Part shown: piece by piece, positions 32,915 to 41,399 of the stretch | How positions within the stretch are numbered: position 1 is the stretch's first letter | Layout: every line of letters begins with the position of its first letter | NCBI GenBank assembly: GCA_934277945.1 | Contig: CAKQWA010000002.1 | Location: forward strand, 1-64,000 | Origin: an uncultured Alphaproteobacteria bacterium | GTDB taxonomy: Bacteria > Pseudomonadota > Alphaproteobacteria > CAAGCB01 > CAG-977 | Length of the DNA: 64,000 nucleotides | Direction of reading: 5' to 3' | The notes under the pieces: generated by a model | What the model saw: only the letters and a program-made list of their open reading frames with translations | Database searches by the model: none | Told to the model about the DNA's origin: nothing | Made by a program: the position numbers and the translations under genes

Positions 32915-34461
32915 TCCTTCACTAAGTCAATATCCAAGAAAACAACATTTTCGCCTTTGATGTCAACCTCTCGGGTATAAACCGGCGCATTATTTCTTAA
33001 AATTGTCATAATATACGATCCGGACGGCAAAGAAAAGGACTGTTGCCAGATATTGTCGGGAAGCAGACTCCACGCGCGCAAATCGACCGAGTCCGACGCT
33101 CTGATGGAAGCCGCGGACACCTTGAACGCCGCAATCGCCGCAAGCTGACTGAACGCGTCGTCGTCGTCCCAAAGCGCGTACGCCGCCCACAAAGCCGCCG
33201 CGTATTTCGCGCCCGCCCACGCGCCTTTTTTCGCAATGCCCGCCGCCCTGTGCGTCATGTATTCGTGATAGACGATCTGCGACACGGGTTCGACCAGAAC
33301 GGCGTTCTTTTTGATTTTCTTGGCTTTGCCGCTCTTTTTCTCAAAGACGATTTCATATCCGTCGGGCGTTTGCGGCTTGTCCAGATACAGATATTTGAAT
33401 TCGATTTTTTCGCCCGCCAGCGCGAGTTTGATGAACTCTTTAAAGCCCTTGTCGTCCCAATGCCCCAACAGCAGAATTTCCCACGGCACAGTGAAAGAGA
33501 CGACTTCCTCCTTGCGTTCGGAAACCAGCCCCGTTTTCATCAGCACCTGCACGTTCGGGCGCGATTTCGAGGGCGCGAACAGCGCGTTTTCCGACTCTTT
33601 GGCGAAAGCGGACAAATCTTTCGCCCGCTTCGTCGCGGAAACGTATTCGGCTTTCACTTGCGTTTCCGGCATATCCGGCAGTTTTTTATACGCGTCGGCG
33701 TATTTTTCGGCGCGCGCGTTGTAAACGGGATACGCGTTGTAATGGCGCAAAAGCACCTTGTCGACGTCGCGGTACAGCAGTTTGGCGATTTGCCGGTCGC
33801 CCGACGAGCCGTAGCGGTCGTGAATGTACGCGCCCCACGTTTTCGCCAGCATATCCTGCTTGAACGTGTCTTTGCCCGCCAGTTCCGCCGAATAGGACGA
33901 CAAAAGGGAATCCCAATCCAGAATGTTGGCTCTGGCGGCGGTGAAATGGCGGCGTTTTTCGCTTTCGTCAAGCGTCTTTTCCTCAACGACGCGTTTGCCG
34001 TCCGGCGCTTTTTCATCATCGACGACGTAAGATTCGTACACGCCCTTTTCGGACAGGCGCAAGTGCGTCAGCGACGTGTAGAAGCGCAACAGGGACAATT
34101 CGTAGAGCGGGGTCGGATAATCGGTCATCGCGTCGCCGCCGACAAAGCCCGCAATCGCGCGGGACACGCTTTTCGTGTACTGTTCCTTGCCCAAAGCCTG
34201 CGCCTTGTCGAAATTCAGCAAAGCCTGATAGTAATCGCCCTTTAAATAATACGCGGTGCCCAAATCGGTGTATTTGACCATGCGCGACGCGTCGCCGGAG
34301 AAAAATTCGTCCGAAGACGCGATTTGAACCGCCGTGTCGAAATCTTCGTTCCGCACCGCCTGCGCCATTTTGCGCTGGGCTTCGTAATCGGAAGCCAGCG
34401 AACAGGCGCATAAAAGGAAAAAGAGGGCGAAAACGAGTCCTTTTTTCAAAAAAAGATTCAT
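32911..34461 (-). CDS. TPR-like lipoprotein (COG3014-like)
   Basis: 516 residues. Signal peptide and lipobox MNLFLKKGLVFALFFLLCAC indicate an outer-membrane or periplasmic lipoprotein. Residues about 28-100 resemble tetratricopeptide repeats (YTDLGTAYYLKGDYYQALLNFDKAQAL), with a further domain after about 300 ending in a beta-rich SGSYIMTILRNNAPVYTREVDI. The combination with LPP20- and LpoB-like lipoproteins is recurrent in proteobacteria, which supports the COG3014 assignment. The stop overlaps the ankyrin gene's first ATG. Confidence 0.7.
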   Translation of the reverse strand: MNLFLKKGLVFALFFLLCACSLASDYEAQRKMAQAVRNEDFDTAVQIASSDEFFSGDASRMVKYTDLGTAYYLKGDYYQALLNFDKAQALGKEQYTKSVSRAIAGFVGGDAMTDYPTPLYELSLLRFYTSLTHLRLSEKGVYESYVVDDEKAPDGKRVVEEKTLDESEKRRHFTAARANILDWDSLLSSYSAELAGKDTFKQDMLAKTWGAYIHDRYGSSGDRQIAKLLYRDVDKVLLRHYNAYPVYNARAEKYADAYKKLPDMPETQVKAEYVSATKRAKDLSAFAKESENALFAPSKSRPNVQVLMKTGLVSERKEEVVSFTVPWEILLLGHWDDKGFKEFIKLALAGEKIEFKYLYLDKPQTPDGYEIVFEKKSGKAKKIKKNAVLVEPVSQIVYHEYMTHRAAGIAKKGAWAGAKYAAALWAAYALWDDDDAFSQLAAIAAFKVSAASIRASDSVDLRAWSLLPDNIWQQSFSLPSGSYIMTILRNNAPVYTREVDIKGENVVFLDIDLVKE

Positions 34462-34494
34462 CTCCGCCCCCTTTTAATATCGCCGGCTACGCGC

Positions 34495-35112
34495 TTACCA
34501 GCCCGCGCCGCTGCGTTTGGAATACTTGGACGATTTGGTGCGCACGCGCGCGACTTCCACGCCGGACTCGATGTCCGTCATGCGCAAATTGACCGTGTAT
34601 TCCTTGATGGTTCTGCCGTTCAGCGTTTTCGGCTGCATGCGCACCGCGCCGAAAATCAGCAAATCCGCGCCCGTCTGTCTGCCGATTTTCTTGATGTCGG
34701 AAGCCTTGACCATGCCGTCGTTCTGATACTGGATTTCCTTAATCAAACGGCCGCGCGCGGCTTCGTCGATCAAAACGTAGTCGCCCGACGCGGAAAATTC
34801 GTTCAGCAATTCGTCGTTCAGATCGGCGACGGGGAAATACGCTTCCGCCGTTTCGTTCTGCACTTCGGCGATGAACAGGCGCGGCTGACGCTTCAACCCG
34901 CGCAGCCATCTTTGATAGCCCTGATGTCTGTCCAACTGCTTCAACACGTCTTTGACGGCGATTTCCGTATCCGTCAACAGCCATTCGTCCGTGATGGACG
35001 CCGCTTCCTCGTCGCCTTGCGCCGTCGTCAAACGCTGGGTCTGAATACTCGGACCGCACGCCTGAACGGACAGGGCGGCGGCGAAACACGCCGTTAAAAG
35101 TTTCTTGTTCAT
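34495..35112 (-). CDS. LpoB-like penicillin-binding protein activator lipoprotein
   Basis: 205 residues. Lipoprotein signal MNKKLLTACFAAALSVQACG (Cys19), then a domain with RLFIAEVQNETAE, ELLNEFSASGDYVLID, GADLLIFGAVRMQPKTLNGR and EYTVNLRMTDIESGVEVAR, the pattern of LpoB/COG3417 proteins. In E. coli LpoB crosses the periplasm to activate the peptidoglycan synthase PBP1B. Here it lies between the LPP20-like and COG3014-like lipoproteins in a tight operon. Whether it activates a local synthase is not established by the sequence. Confidence 0.8.
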   Translation of the reverse strand: MNKKLLTACFAAALSVQACGPSIQTQRLTTAQGDEEAASITDEWLLTDTEIAVKDVLKQLDRHQGYQRWLRGLKRQPRLFIAEVQNETAEAYFPVADLNDELLNEFSASGDYVLIDEAARGRLIKEIQYQNDGMVKASDIKKIGRQTGADLLIFGAVRMQPKTLNGRTIKEYTVNLRMTDIESGVEVARVRTKSSKYSKRSGAGW

Positions 35113-35127
35113 AAAGGCTCCCCCTTT

Positions 35128-36072
35128 TTAAAAATTCAAATTCAGGATATTTTCGGACAGGTACGCTTTCAAATCGTCGGCGACGCTGGCGGCGGCTTGC
35201 TTTTCATTGCGCCCCGAACCGTCGAAAGACGTTGAAAGCAGTTCGACTTCAACCCCTTTTTTGTCCGGTCCCGACAGTGTGAAATGATAAACGTATTTCA
35301 CAAAGCCCGCGACGTTCAAATGCGCCTGTTCCGGCGTGATTTCCACCCTGACCGCCGGCGTTTTCAGCGTTCTGTTTTTCGCGAACGTGTAGCCGTTTTG
35401 CGTCAGCACTTCCTTGACGGCGGATTCCAAAACGGGCGCGGCGTTCGTCACCAGATAGATGTGGCGCGCGCCGACTCTGGACTTTTTCGCTTTGTACACG
35501 TCGTCGTAAGTCACTTCTTCGGGGTACGATTTGCCCGTCAGGACGATGTATCGCTGGTTGATTCCGACGCGCTCGAAATACGTTTTTTCCAATTTGACGG
35601 CGGACGCGGGCGTCGTGTCGCGCATCAGGTTTGCCATTTGGGAATCCAGAAGTTGCAACTCGCGCACGGTCTTTTCGATCGCGGTGTTTTTGTTCAAAAC
35701 CGCCAGCGCGTAATAATCGGTCGGCGTTTCAAACGTTTCCTTGATTTCCACCGCGTCGATCAGCATATCCGTTTCGACGTTCAGATGATCGCGCACGCTT
35801 TCGGTGATTTCGTCGTTGTCGGAAGCGGTCGTCGAAGAAAAGGACGACTGCACGCGCGATTCAAAGATTTTCGCAATGCCGCTGCGGGCGTCGGCGCGCG
35901 CCATTTTCAACTGGGAACCGACGCCGACGGCGCACATTTCGTCTTTGGCGCAAACCTTGTACGGATTGTCAATCCAATCGGGACGGTCGTTTTGAGAGCC
36001 GGAGCGGGCGTGCGCGCACGAAGCGACCGCGAGCGCCGCCAGCACCGCCGGAATGAAGCGGTTTTTGCGCAT
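35128..36072 (-). CDS. LPP20-family lipoprotein
   Basis: 314 residues from the ATG at 36072 (a TTG at 36081 overlaps the upstream stop but lacks a spaced site). Signal peptide and lipobox MRKNRFIPAVLAALAVASCA. The segment DRPDWIDNPYKVC, MCAVGVGSQLKMARADARSGIAKIFESRV is the LPP20 pattern: PxWI, a VGxG motif, then an alternating Ala/Arg helix. The second half (about 190-314) is a separate domain with VEITPEQAHLNVAGF. Function of the family is unknown; context suggests peptidoglycan-associated envelope work. Confidence 0.8.
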   Translation of the reverse strand: MRKNRFIPAVLAALAVASCAHARSGSQNDRPDWIDNPYKVCAKDEMCAVGVGSQLKMARADARSGIAKIFESRVQSSFSSTTASDNDEITESVRDHLNVETDMLIDAVEIKETFETPTDYYALAVLNKNTAIEKTVRELQLLDSQMANLMRDTTPASAVKLEKTYFERVGINQRYIVLTGKSYPEEVTYDDVYKAKKSRVGARHIYLVTNAAPVLESAVKEVLTQNGYTFAKNRTLKTPAVRVEITPEQAHLNVAGFVKYVYHFTLSGPDKKGVEVELLSTSFDGSGRNEKQAAASVADDLKAYLSENILNLNF

Positions 36073-36077
36073 GCCCG

Positions 36078-36683
36078 TCAATCCTCGGATTCTCTCAAAT
36101 CTTCGGCGACTTCGTCAAAAGCCTTCGCCATGGCTTTTTTCTGATCCGCGTCTTTCAGCGAATTCAGCGTCTGCTGTTTGTAGGCGTTCAGCGCTTCTTC
36201 CAAAACGGTCACTTTCATTTTCACGACGCAGTCGCATTTGAATTTTTCAATGTCTTTCGCGGCGCCCATTTCGGCTTTGTACGCGCGGCGTTCCCAATAG
36301 GTGCCGGCTTCGCGCGCGCCGTGCAGACGCGTGGAGATGTTGCGCGCCAGACGGTCTTTCACCGCGGCGGTCGCATTGTCGTCCAAAGAGTCGTTCTTTT
36401 CTTCAAATTTGCTGACGATTTCCTGAGAAATTTCTTCTGCCATTTTGCGCACGGCGTTCGCTTTCGCGCTCTGCTGGCACAATTTTTTGTTCACGTTTTC
36501 GGCGTCCGCCTTATAGAAGCGGAATTCTTCGCGTTCCTTTTTGTTTTGAGCCGCTTTTTCCGCGTCTTCGATCCAAGAGGGTTCGCCGCCTTTCATGCGG
36601 TCGCGGACTTCGTAATCGGGCTTGACGCTCGCGCAGGCGTTCAACAACAGAACAGCCGACAAAACGGGTAAAATCTTTTTCAT
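36078..36683 (-). CDS. Lipoprotein, LPP20-related
   Basis: 201 residues. Signal peptide and lipobox MKKILPVLSAVLLLNACAS. After EPSWIEDAEKAA comes a highly charged helical region (Lys/Glu/Ala-rich, likely coiled coil) with CQQSAKANAVRKMAEEISQEI, which resembles the Ala/Arg helix of LPP20 proteins. It is the first gene of the long minus-strand run reaching ptsI at 26186. Its promoter should lie in 36684-36760. Confidence 0.75.
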   Translation of the reverse strand: MKKILPVLSAVLLLNACASVKPDYEVRDRMKGGEPSWIEDAEKAAQNKKEREEFRFYKADAENVNKKLCQQSAKANAVRKMAEEISQEIVSKFEEKNDSLDDNATAAVKDRLARNISTRLHGAREAGTYWERRAYKAEMGAAKDIEKFKCDCVVKMKVTVLEEALNAYKQQTLNSLKDADQKKAMAKAFDEVAEDLRESED

Positions 36684-36756
36684 GGAAACTCTCCCTGACT
36701 GATAAAAAAAACTGTAAGCGGGAGTATATAAAAAAATGAATAAAGAGTAAACATTT

Positions 36757-36790
36757 AAAATCCCGCTTTACAACAAACGGGGGATTTTTT
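36757..36790 (+). terminator. Terminator-like hairpin upstream of the flavin reductase gene
   Basis: AAAATCCC (36757-36764) can pair with GGGATTTT (36781-36788), followed by a T run, only about 35 bp before the start codon at 36826. No plus-strand gene ends upstream, so it may act as a leader attenuator or insulate the divergent operon. Confidence 0.45.
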
Positions 36791-36825
36791 TATGATGAAA
36801 GAAACTTCGTTTCAAGGAGATTGCA

Positions 36826-37416
36826 ATGTCGAAAGTTTTATGGAAACCGGGGACGATGATCTATCCCCTGCCGCCCGTCATGGTGTCTTGCGGTTCGATG
36901 GAAGCGCCGAACATCATCACGGTGGCGTGGACGGGCATTGCGAATTCCGACCCCGCGATGACGTACATTTCGTTAAAGCCGCAGCGTTTTTCGCACGGTC
37001 TGATTCAAAAGCGGCAGGAGTTCGTCATCAACCTGACGAATGAAAATCTGATTAAAGCGGCGGATTTTTGCGGCGTGCGTTCGGGGCGCGATTTGGACAA
37101 GTTTGCGGTCACGAAACTGACGCCCGAAAAATGCGAACACGTTTCCGCGCCGATGATTGCGGAAAGCCCCGTCAGTCTGGAATGCCGCGTCGCCGAAATC
37201 ATCAAACTCGGCTCGCACGATATGTTTTTGTCGCAAATTCTGGGCGTGTACATCGACGCGTCCCTGCTGGATGAAAAAGGAATGTTTCATCTGGAAAAAA
37301 GCGGCGTGGCGGCGTACTGTCACGGGCATTACTACGCGCTGGGGCGCAAGTTGGGCAAGTTCGGCTTTTCGGTCGAAAAAAAGAAAACGATTTCGCACCG
37401 CGTATCCGTGCGCTGA
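36826..37416 (+). CDS. Flavin reductase family protein
   Basis: 196 residues with the FMN-binding split-barrel pattern: PGTMIYPLPPVMVSCGS at the start, NIITVAWTGIANSDPAMTYISLKPQRFSHGLI, and EFVINLTNENLIKAADFCG. Such proteins bind FMN and reduce flavin or act in small redox reactions. AAGGAG lies 7 nt before the ATG. It is monocistronic and followed by a terminator shared with the BI-1 family gene. Confidence 0.9.
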   Translation: MSKVLWKPGTMIYPLPPVMVSCGSMEAPNIITVAWTGIANSDPAMTYISLKPQRFSHGLIQKRQEFVINLTNENLIKAADFCGVRSGRDLDKFAVTKLTPEKCEHVSAPMIAESPVSLECRVAEIIKLGSHDMFLSQILGVYIDASLLDEKGMFHLEKSGVAAYCHGHYYALGRKLGKFGFSVEKKKTISHRVSVR

Positions 37417-37435
37417 ACTGAAAATCAGGCATAAA

Positions 37436-37462
37436 AAATCCCGCTTTCACGGCGGGATTTTT
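37436..37462. terminator. Bidirectional terminator between flavin reductase and BI-1 genes
   Basis: AAATCCCGC (from 37437) pairs with GCGGGATTT (ending about 37460); T runs on both sides suit termination from either direction. Confidence 0.85.
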
Positions 37463-37478
37463 CTTTTGCGTCAAGCCC

Positions 37479-38213
37479 TTAATTGCGTCTGTCGCCGAAA
37501 AAGCGCAACAGCGTCAAAAACAGGTTGATAAAGTCCAGATACAGCATGAACGCGCCGTAAATCGCCTTGCTCGTCACCTGATTTTCCGCGTCGTTTTCTT
37601 CGTACATTTCGCGGATTTTCATCGTGTCCCACGCGGTCAGCCCGACAAAAACGAACACGCTGACAATGGAAATCGTGTAATACACCGCGGGACTGCGCAA
37701 AAACATATTGACAATCGTCGCGATGATGATTCCCAACAGCCCCATTGTCAAAAATCCGCCGAATTTTGTCATGTCGCGGTTGGTCGTGTAGCCGTACAGA
37801 CTGGTCGCGGCGAACGTGCCGGCGGTAATCAGGAAAACGCGCAGAACGCTCAATCCCGTGTACGCCCAAAAAATCGTCGTCAGCGACACGCCCAAAAGCG
37901 CGGAATAAACGATGAACAGCGTGAAAGCCTTTGCCGCGTTGCCGCTCGTCACGGCGGACGAGAGCATGAAAATCAGCACCAGCGGCGCGAAAATCGCCAC
38001 CCAGCCTAACATATTCGGCTGACCGTTCGCGCTGAAAAACATCAGTCCCAGCGACGTGACGGAAAACAGATAACTCACGAAAGCCGTTATCGACAGACCC
38101 AAAGTCATATAATTATAGACTTTCAGCATATAGCGGCGCAAGCCCTCGTCGATTTCAACGCCCGCGCCCGCGCGGGCTACGACGTCGGCTTCGCTTCTTT
38201 CATCCCAAGACAT
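37479..38213 (-). CDS. Bax inhibitor-1/YccA family membrane protein
   Basis: 244 residues from the ATG at 38213, preceded by AGGAGG at ideal spacing; the frame extends to 38306 without a site. Seven hydrophobic segments are visible, with the family pattern YNYMTLGLSITAFVSYL early and FVFVGLTAWDTMKIREMYEEN and YLDFINLFLTLLRFFGDRRN at the end. Members are inner-membrane proteins; E. coli YccA modulates the FtsH protease. Transcribed away from the LMW phosphatase gene. Confidence 0.93.
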   Translation of the reverse strand: MSWDERSEADVVARAGAGVEIDEGLRRYMLKVYNYMTLGLSITAFVSYLFSVTSLGLMFFSANGQPNMLGWVAIFAPLVLIFMLSSAVTSGNAAKAFTLFIVYSALLGVSLTTIFWAYTGLSVLRVFLITAGTFAATSLYGYTTNRDMTKFGGFLTMGLLGIIIATIVNMFLRSPAVYYTISIVSVFVFVGLTAWDTMKIREMYEENDAENQVTSKAIYGAFMLYLDFINLFLTLLRFFGDRRN

Positions 38214-38311
38214 AACATCCTCCTGCAATAAAACTTTGTTTCCGGTTGCGAATATGATAAAAAACAAATGACGGATATTCAAGCGATTAAATGGCATTGG
38301 AATCAATAATC

Positions 38312-38794
38312 ATGTATGGCGTTTTGTTTGTATGCACGGGCAACATCTGCCGCTCCCCGACGGCGCACGGCGTTTTTCGCGAATTGGTGAAACAGGCGGG
38401 TCTGCAAGACAAAATCCGCGTTGATTCCGCCGCAATCAGCGCGTATCACACAGGACAGGCGCCCGACCCGCGCGCGATTCAAACGGCTCTGGCGCACGGC
38501 ATCCCCCTGTACGATTTGCGGGCGCGCCCCGTCTGCGCGCAAGATTTTGAAGATTTCGACCTGATGATCGCTATGGATTCGTCGCACTTCCGGCGGCTGA
38601 ACGAAATGCGCCCGAAAAACGCGCAAAAACCGGTCATCGCGCGCATGATGTCCTACGCGCTCGAATACGGCACGCCCGACGTGCCCGATCCGTACTTCGA
38701 CGGCGGATTCGACCTTGTGTTCGACATGATAGACGCCGCCTGCCGCAACCTGCTTGACGACGTGCGCGCGCAAACGGAGAAAGAAAATGGATGA
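38312..38794 (+). CDS. Low-molecular-weight protein tyrosine phosphatase
   Basis: 160 residues from the ATG at 38312. The P-loop VCTGNICRSPTA carries catalytic Cys8 and Arg14, and the general-acid loop VPDPYFDGG is near residue 130. The frame begins at 38291 with another ATG, but the family normally starts just before the P-loop; neither start has a strong ribosome site. Such enzymes dephosphorylate tyrosine on kinases that control polysaccharide export, among other targets. The stop overlaps nth by 8 bp. Confidence 0.93.
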   Translation: MYGVLFVCTGNICRSPTAHGVFRELVKQAGLQDKIRVDSAAISAYHTGQAPDPRAIQTALAHGIPLYDLRARPVCAQDFEDFDLMIAMDSSHFRRLNEMRPKNAQKPVIARMMSYALEYGTPDVPDPYFDGGFDLVFDMIDAACRNLLDDVRAQTEKENG

Positions 38795-39431
38795 AAAAAC
38801 GCTGAAACTGTTTTTCGACCGCCTGAAAAAACAAAATCCGAATCCGCGCTGCGAACTGACCTATACGAACGATTACACGCTTCTGGTCGCGATCGTGCTG
38901 TCGGCGCAAACGACGGACAAGAACGTCAACAAGGCGACGCCCGCGCTTTTCGCCGTCGCGGACAGCCCCGAAAAAATGCTGGAACTCGGCGAAGAAAGGC
39001 TCAAAACGTTCATCCGCTCCATCGGGCTGTACAATTCCAAAGCCAAGAACATCATCGCCCTGTCGAAAAGCCTTGTCGAAGATTTCGGCGGCAAAGTGCC
39101 GGCGGACAGGGACGTTCTGCAAACGCTGGCGGGCGTTGGGCGCAAGACGGCGAACGTCTTTTTAAACGAAATGTACGGCGCGGAAACGTTCGGCGTGGAC
39201 ACGCACGTTTTCCGGCTGTGCAACCGGCTGGGCATCGCGGAGGGCAAAACCCCGCTCGACGTTGAAAAAGCGTTGGAAAAAGCCGTCAAAGGCGTGCTTT
39301 CCCCCGAAGACGTCAAGTGCGTGTCGCATTGGCTCGTCCTGCACGGCAGATACGTCTGCACGGCGAAAAAACCGCATTGCGACGTTTGCCCGAACGCCGA
39401 CATCTGCCCCGCGAAAAACGCCGCCGGTTAA
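38787..39431 (+). CDS. nth: Endonuclease III
   Basis: 214 residues. Base-excision repair glycosylase/AP lyase for oxidised pyrimidines. Helix-hairpin-helix LAGVGRKTANV has the catalytic Lys120, and GVDTHVFRLCNRLG has Asp138, both at the E. coli numbering. The 4Fe-4S ligands CTAKKPHCDVCPNADIC follow the C-x6-C-x2-C-x5-C spacing. The ATG at 38787 lies within the end of the phosphatase gene; GGAGA is upstream. Confidence 0.97.
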   Translation: MDEKTLKLFFDRLKKQNPNPRCELTYTNDYTLLVAIVLSAQTTDKNVNKATPALFAVADSPEKMLELGEERLKTFIRSIGLYNSKAKNIIALSKSLVEDFGGKVPADRDVLQTLAGVGRKTANVFLNEMYGAETFGVDTHVFRLCNRLGIAEGKTPLDVEKALEKAVKGVLSPEDVKCVSHWLVLHGRYVCTAKKPHCDVCPNADICPAKNAAG

Positions 39432-39501
39432 ATTTCTGTTGAGCCGCCGCGCCGGAACAGGTACAATTTGTACTTACGAATAAAAAAAAACGGGGGTGCG
39501 C

Positions 39502-40554
39502 ATGACTGTCTTGTATGTCATTATCGGGTTGCTGGCGCTGTTTTGTCTGGTTGGAAGCGTTTACATCGCGAAAGAGCGCGTGCGGTTGCGCGACGCGACG
39601 GCGAAAATGCTGAAACTGCAAAACGAACTGGTGCAAACGAAAAAAGATTTGGAAAACGTCACGCGCGAACAGCATCAAAAGTTCGACCCGTATTCCTCGA
39701 AACTGACCAAAAGCATCATCTTGTCCATGGACAGCGACGGCAACATCATTTCGCTGAACGATTACGGCTTGCAGTTTTTCGGCTATGAAAAAATCGACGA
39801 ACTGAAAGGCAAGAACATCATCGGCACGCTGTGCGCTACAAAGGACAAGGAAGGGCAGGATTTGAAAAATCTTGTCGAGCGCATTCAGAACAATCCCCGC
39901 CTGTTCACCGACAACGAAAACGAAAATCTGTGCAAAAACGGCGAACGCAAATGGATTTCGTGGACAAACCGCGTCGTGTACAACGACGACGGCACGCCCA
40001 AGGAAATCCGCTCCGTCGGGTTTGACATCACGCCGCGCAAACGCTTGGAGGAGGAATTGCGCCAGATGACGACGATCGACCCCGTGACCGGCGTTTTGAA
40101 CCGCCGCAAATTCTTGGAATACGGCACAAAGGAATTCAAGCGCGCCCGCCGCTACAAACGCGAGTTGTCCGTCATTTTGATGAGCCTTGACCGCTTCAAC
40201 GCCATGAACAGCGAACTGGGCTCCTCGTTCACGGACGAAGTGATACAATCCGTCGTCAACGCGTGCAAGGCGGCGACGCGGGAATCGGATTATCTGGGAC
40301 GGCTGGCGGACGTCGAATTCGCCCTGCTTCTGCCCGAAACCGCGCTGGACGGCGCAATGACCGTCGCGCACCGCATTCAGCAGAACATCGTGGAATCGCC
40401 TCTGACGGTCGGCGAAACGCAGGTGACGATTGAAGCCAGCATCGGCGTCACGTCGTACCGCGACGACGACACGACGATCGACACCGTGCTGATGCGCGCG
40501 TTCAACGCGTTCCGCTCGGCAAAAGACGCCAAAGCGCCGATTGCCAGCGCGTGA
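39502..40554 (+). CDS. Membrane PAS-GGDEF protein with degenerate GGDEF motif
   Basis: 350 residues from the ATG at 39502 (GGGGGT upstream). One transmembrane helix (about 3-20), a short coiled stretch, a PAS domain (about 70-175, IILSMDSDGNIISLNDYGLQFFG) and a GGDEF-fold domain (about 190-345, TIDPVTGVLNRRKFLEYG). The signature position reads GRLADVEFALLLPE, with GGDEF replaced by ADVEF, and the metal-binding region LDRFNAMNSELGSSFTD is also altered. It is therefore unlikely to make cyclic di-GMP and may act as a sensor or binding protein. Confidence 0.85.
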   Translation: MTVLYVIIGLLALFCLVGSVYIAKERVRLRDATAKMLKLQNELVQTKKDLENVTREQHQKFDPYSSKLTKSIILSMDSDGNIISLNDYGLQFFGYEKIDELKGKNIIGTLCATKDKEGQDLKNLVERIQNNPRLFTDNENENLCKNGERKWISWTNRVVYNDDGTPKEIRSVGFDITPRKRLEEELRQMTTIDPVTGVLNRRKFLEYGTKEFKRARRYKRELSVILMSLDRFNAMNSELGSSFTDEVIQSVVNACKAATRESDYLGRLADVEFALLLPETALDGAMTVAHRIQQNIVESPLTVGETQVTIEASIGVTSYRDDDTTIDTVLMRAFNAFRSAKDAKAPIASA

Positions 40555-40569
40555 TTGGCGCGCCTTTGC

Positions 40570-41337
40570 TTATTTCATGAAATTCAACTGCGCCGGCGTC
40601 CAGCCTTTCGCGTGCGTCGCGTCCGGCAGAATGACGACCATCGCGTCGGCGGGATTTTGCAGGGAATCGACGAAATTCTGAATTAAAACCGGCGGAACGA
40701 CGTCGTCTTTCGCCCCCGCGTAGTGTCTTTGCGGCACGGCGGCGATTTGCTTGCGGTAGGAATCCGCGTCAATGGAGCGCGTCAGCGGCGAATCGTCGTG
40801 ATACGCCGTCCAAGCCTTTTGATCCAGAACGCCGGCGATGGTAATCAGTTTTTTAACGAGAGGCAGGCGCACGGACAGCGCGGCGGCGACGGTCGCGCCT
40901 CCCGAATAGCCGATCAGCGTCACGTCGGTCGTTTTCGTTTTATTGATGTAGTATTGCGCAGCGTCCTGCATGGCGGACACGACTTCGGGCGCATAGCGCG
41001 CATCCGTCCAATACGGCACGTCGCATTTGTCCTGCGTCCAGACGTACTGGCACGGGCGCGCCAGATAAACGACGTTCGCCGCATCGTCCTTTTGCGCCAG
41101 TTTCAACAGCATCTGCCGGCGGGGAGTGGGGTCGGACGACGGCAGATACGGCGTGCGCCACGCGTATCCGTCCCCCTCGATGTAGATGTGCAGAGGCTTT
41201 CCCTTTTGCGATTCCCTTTCCCACGTCGCGAGTTTGAAATCATCGGTTTTCAAGCCGCGGAATTCCATGTTGTCGGGGCGCGGAAACGTCGAACAGCCCG
41301 CCAGAAAAAAAAGAGCGCTTATAAGGATTTTCTTCAT
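40570..41337 (-). CDS. Alpha/beta hydrolase-like lipoprotein
   Basis: 255 residues. Signal peptide and lipobox MKKILISALFFLAGCS (Cys15). The nucleophile elbow VTLIGYSGGATVAA (GxSxG) and the later KDDVVPPVLIQNF and DATHAKGW, with Asp and His, complete a serine-hydrolase triad pattern. The N-terminal HIYIEGDGYAWRT is the usual oxyanion strand. It is probably anchored in the envelope; substrate unknown. Convergent with the PAS-GGDEF gene. Confidence 0.8.
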   Translation of the reverse strand: MKKILISALFFLAGCSTFPRPDNMEFRGLKTDDFKLATWERESQKGKPLHIYIEGDGYAWRTPYLPSSDPTPRRQMLLKLAQKDDAANVVYLARPCQYVWTQDKCDVPYWTDARYAPEVVSAMQDAAQYYINKTKTTDVTLIGYSGGATVAAALSVRLPLVKKLITIAGVLDQKAWTAYHDDSPLTRSIDADSYRKQIAAVPQRHYAGAKDDVVPPVLIQNFVDSLQNPADAMVVILPDATHAKGWTPAQLNFMK

Positions 41338-41399
41338 CTTTTTCTTTTACGTTCAAGTTGAAACCTTTGGCTACCATATCAAATTTACGGCGGGATTGC

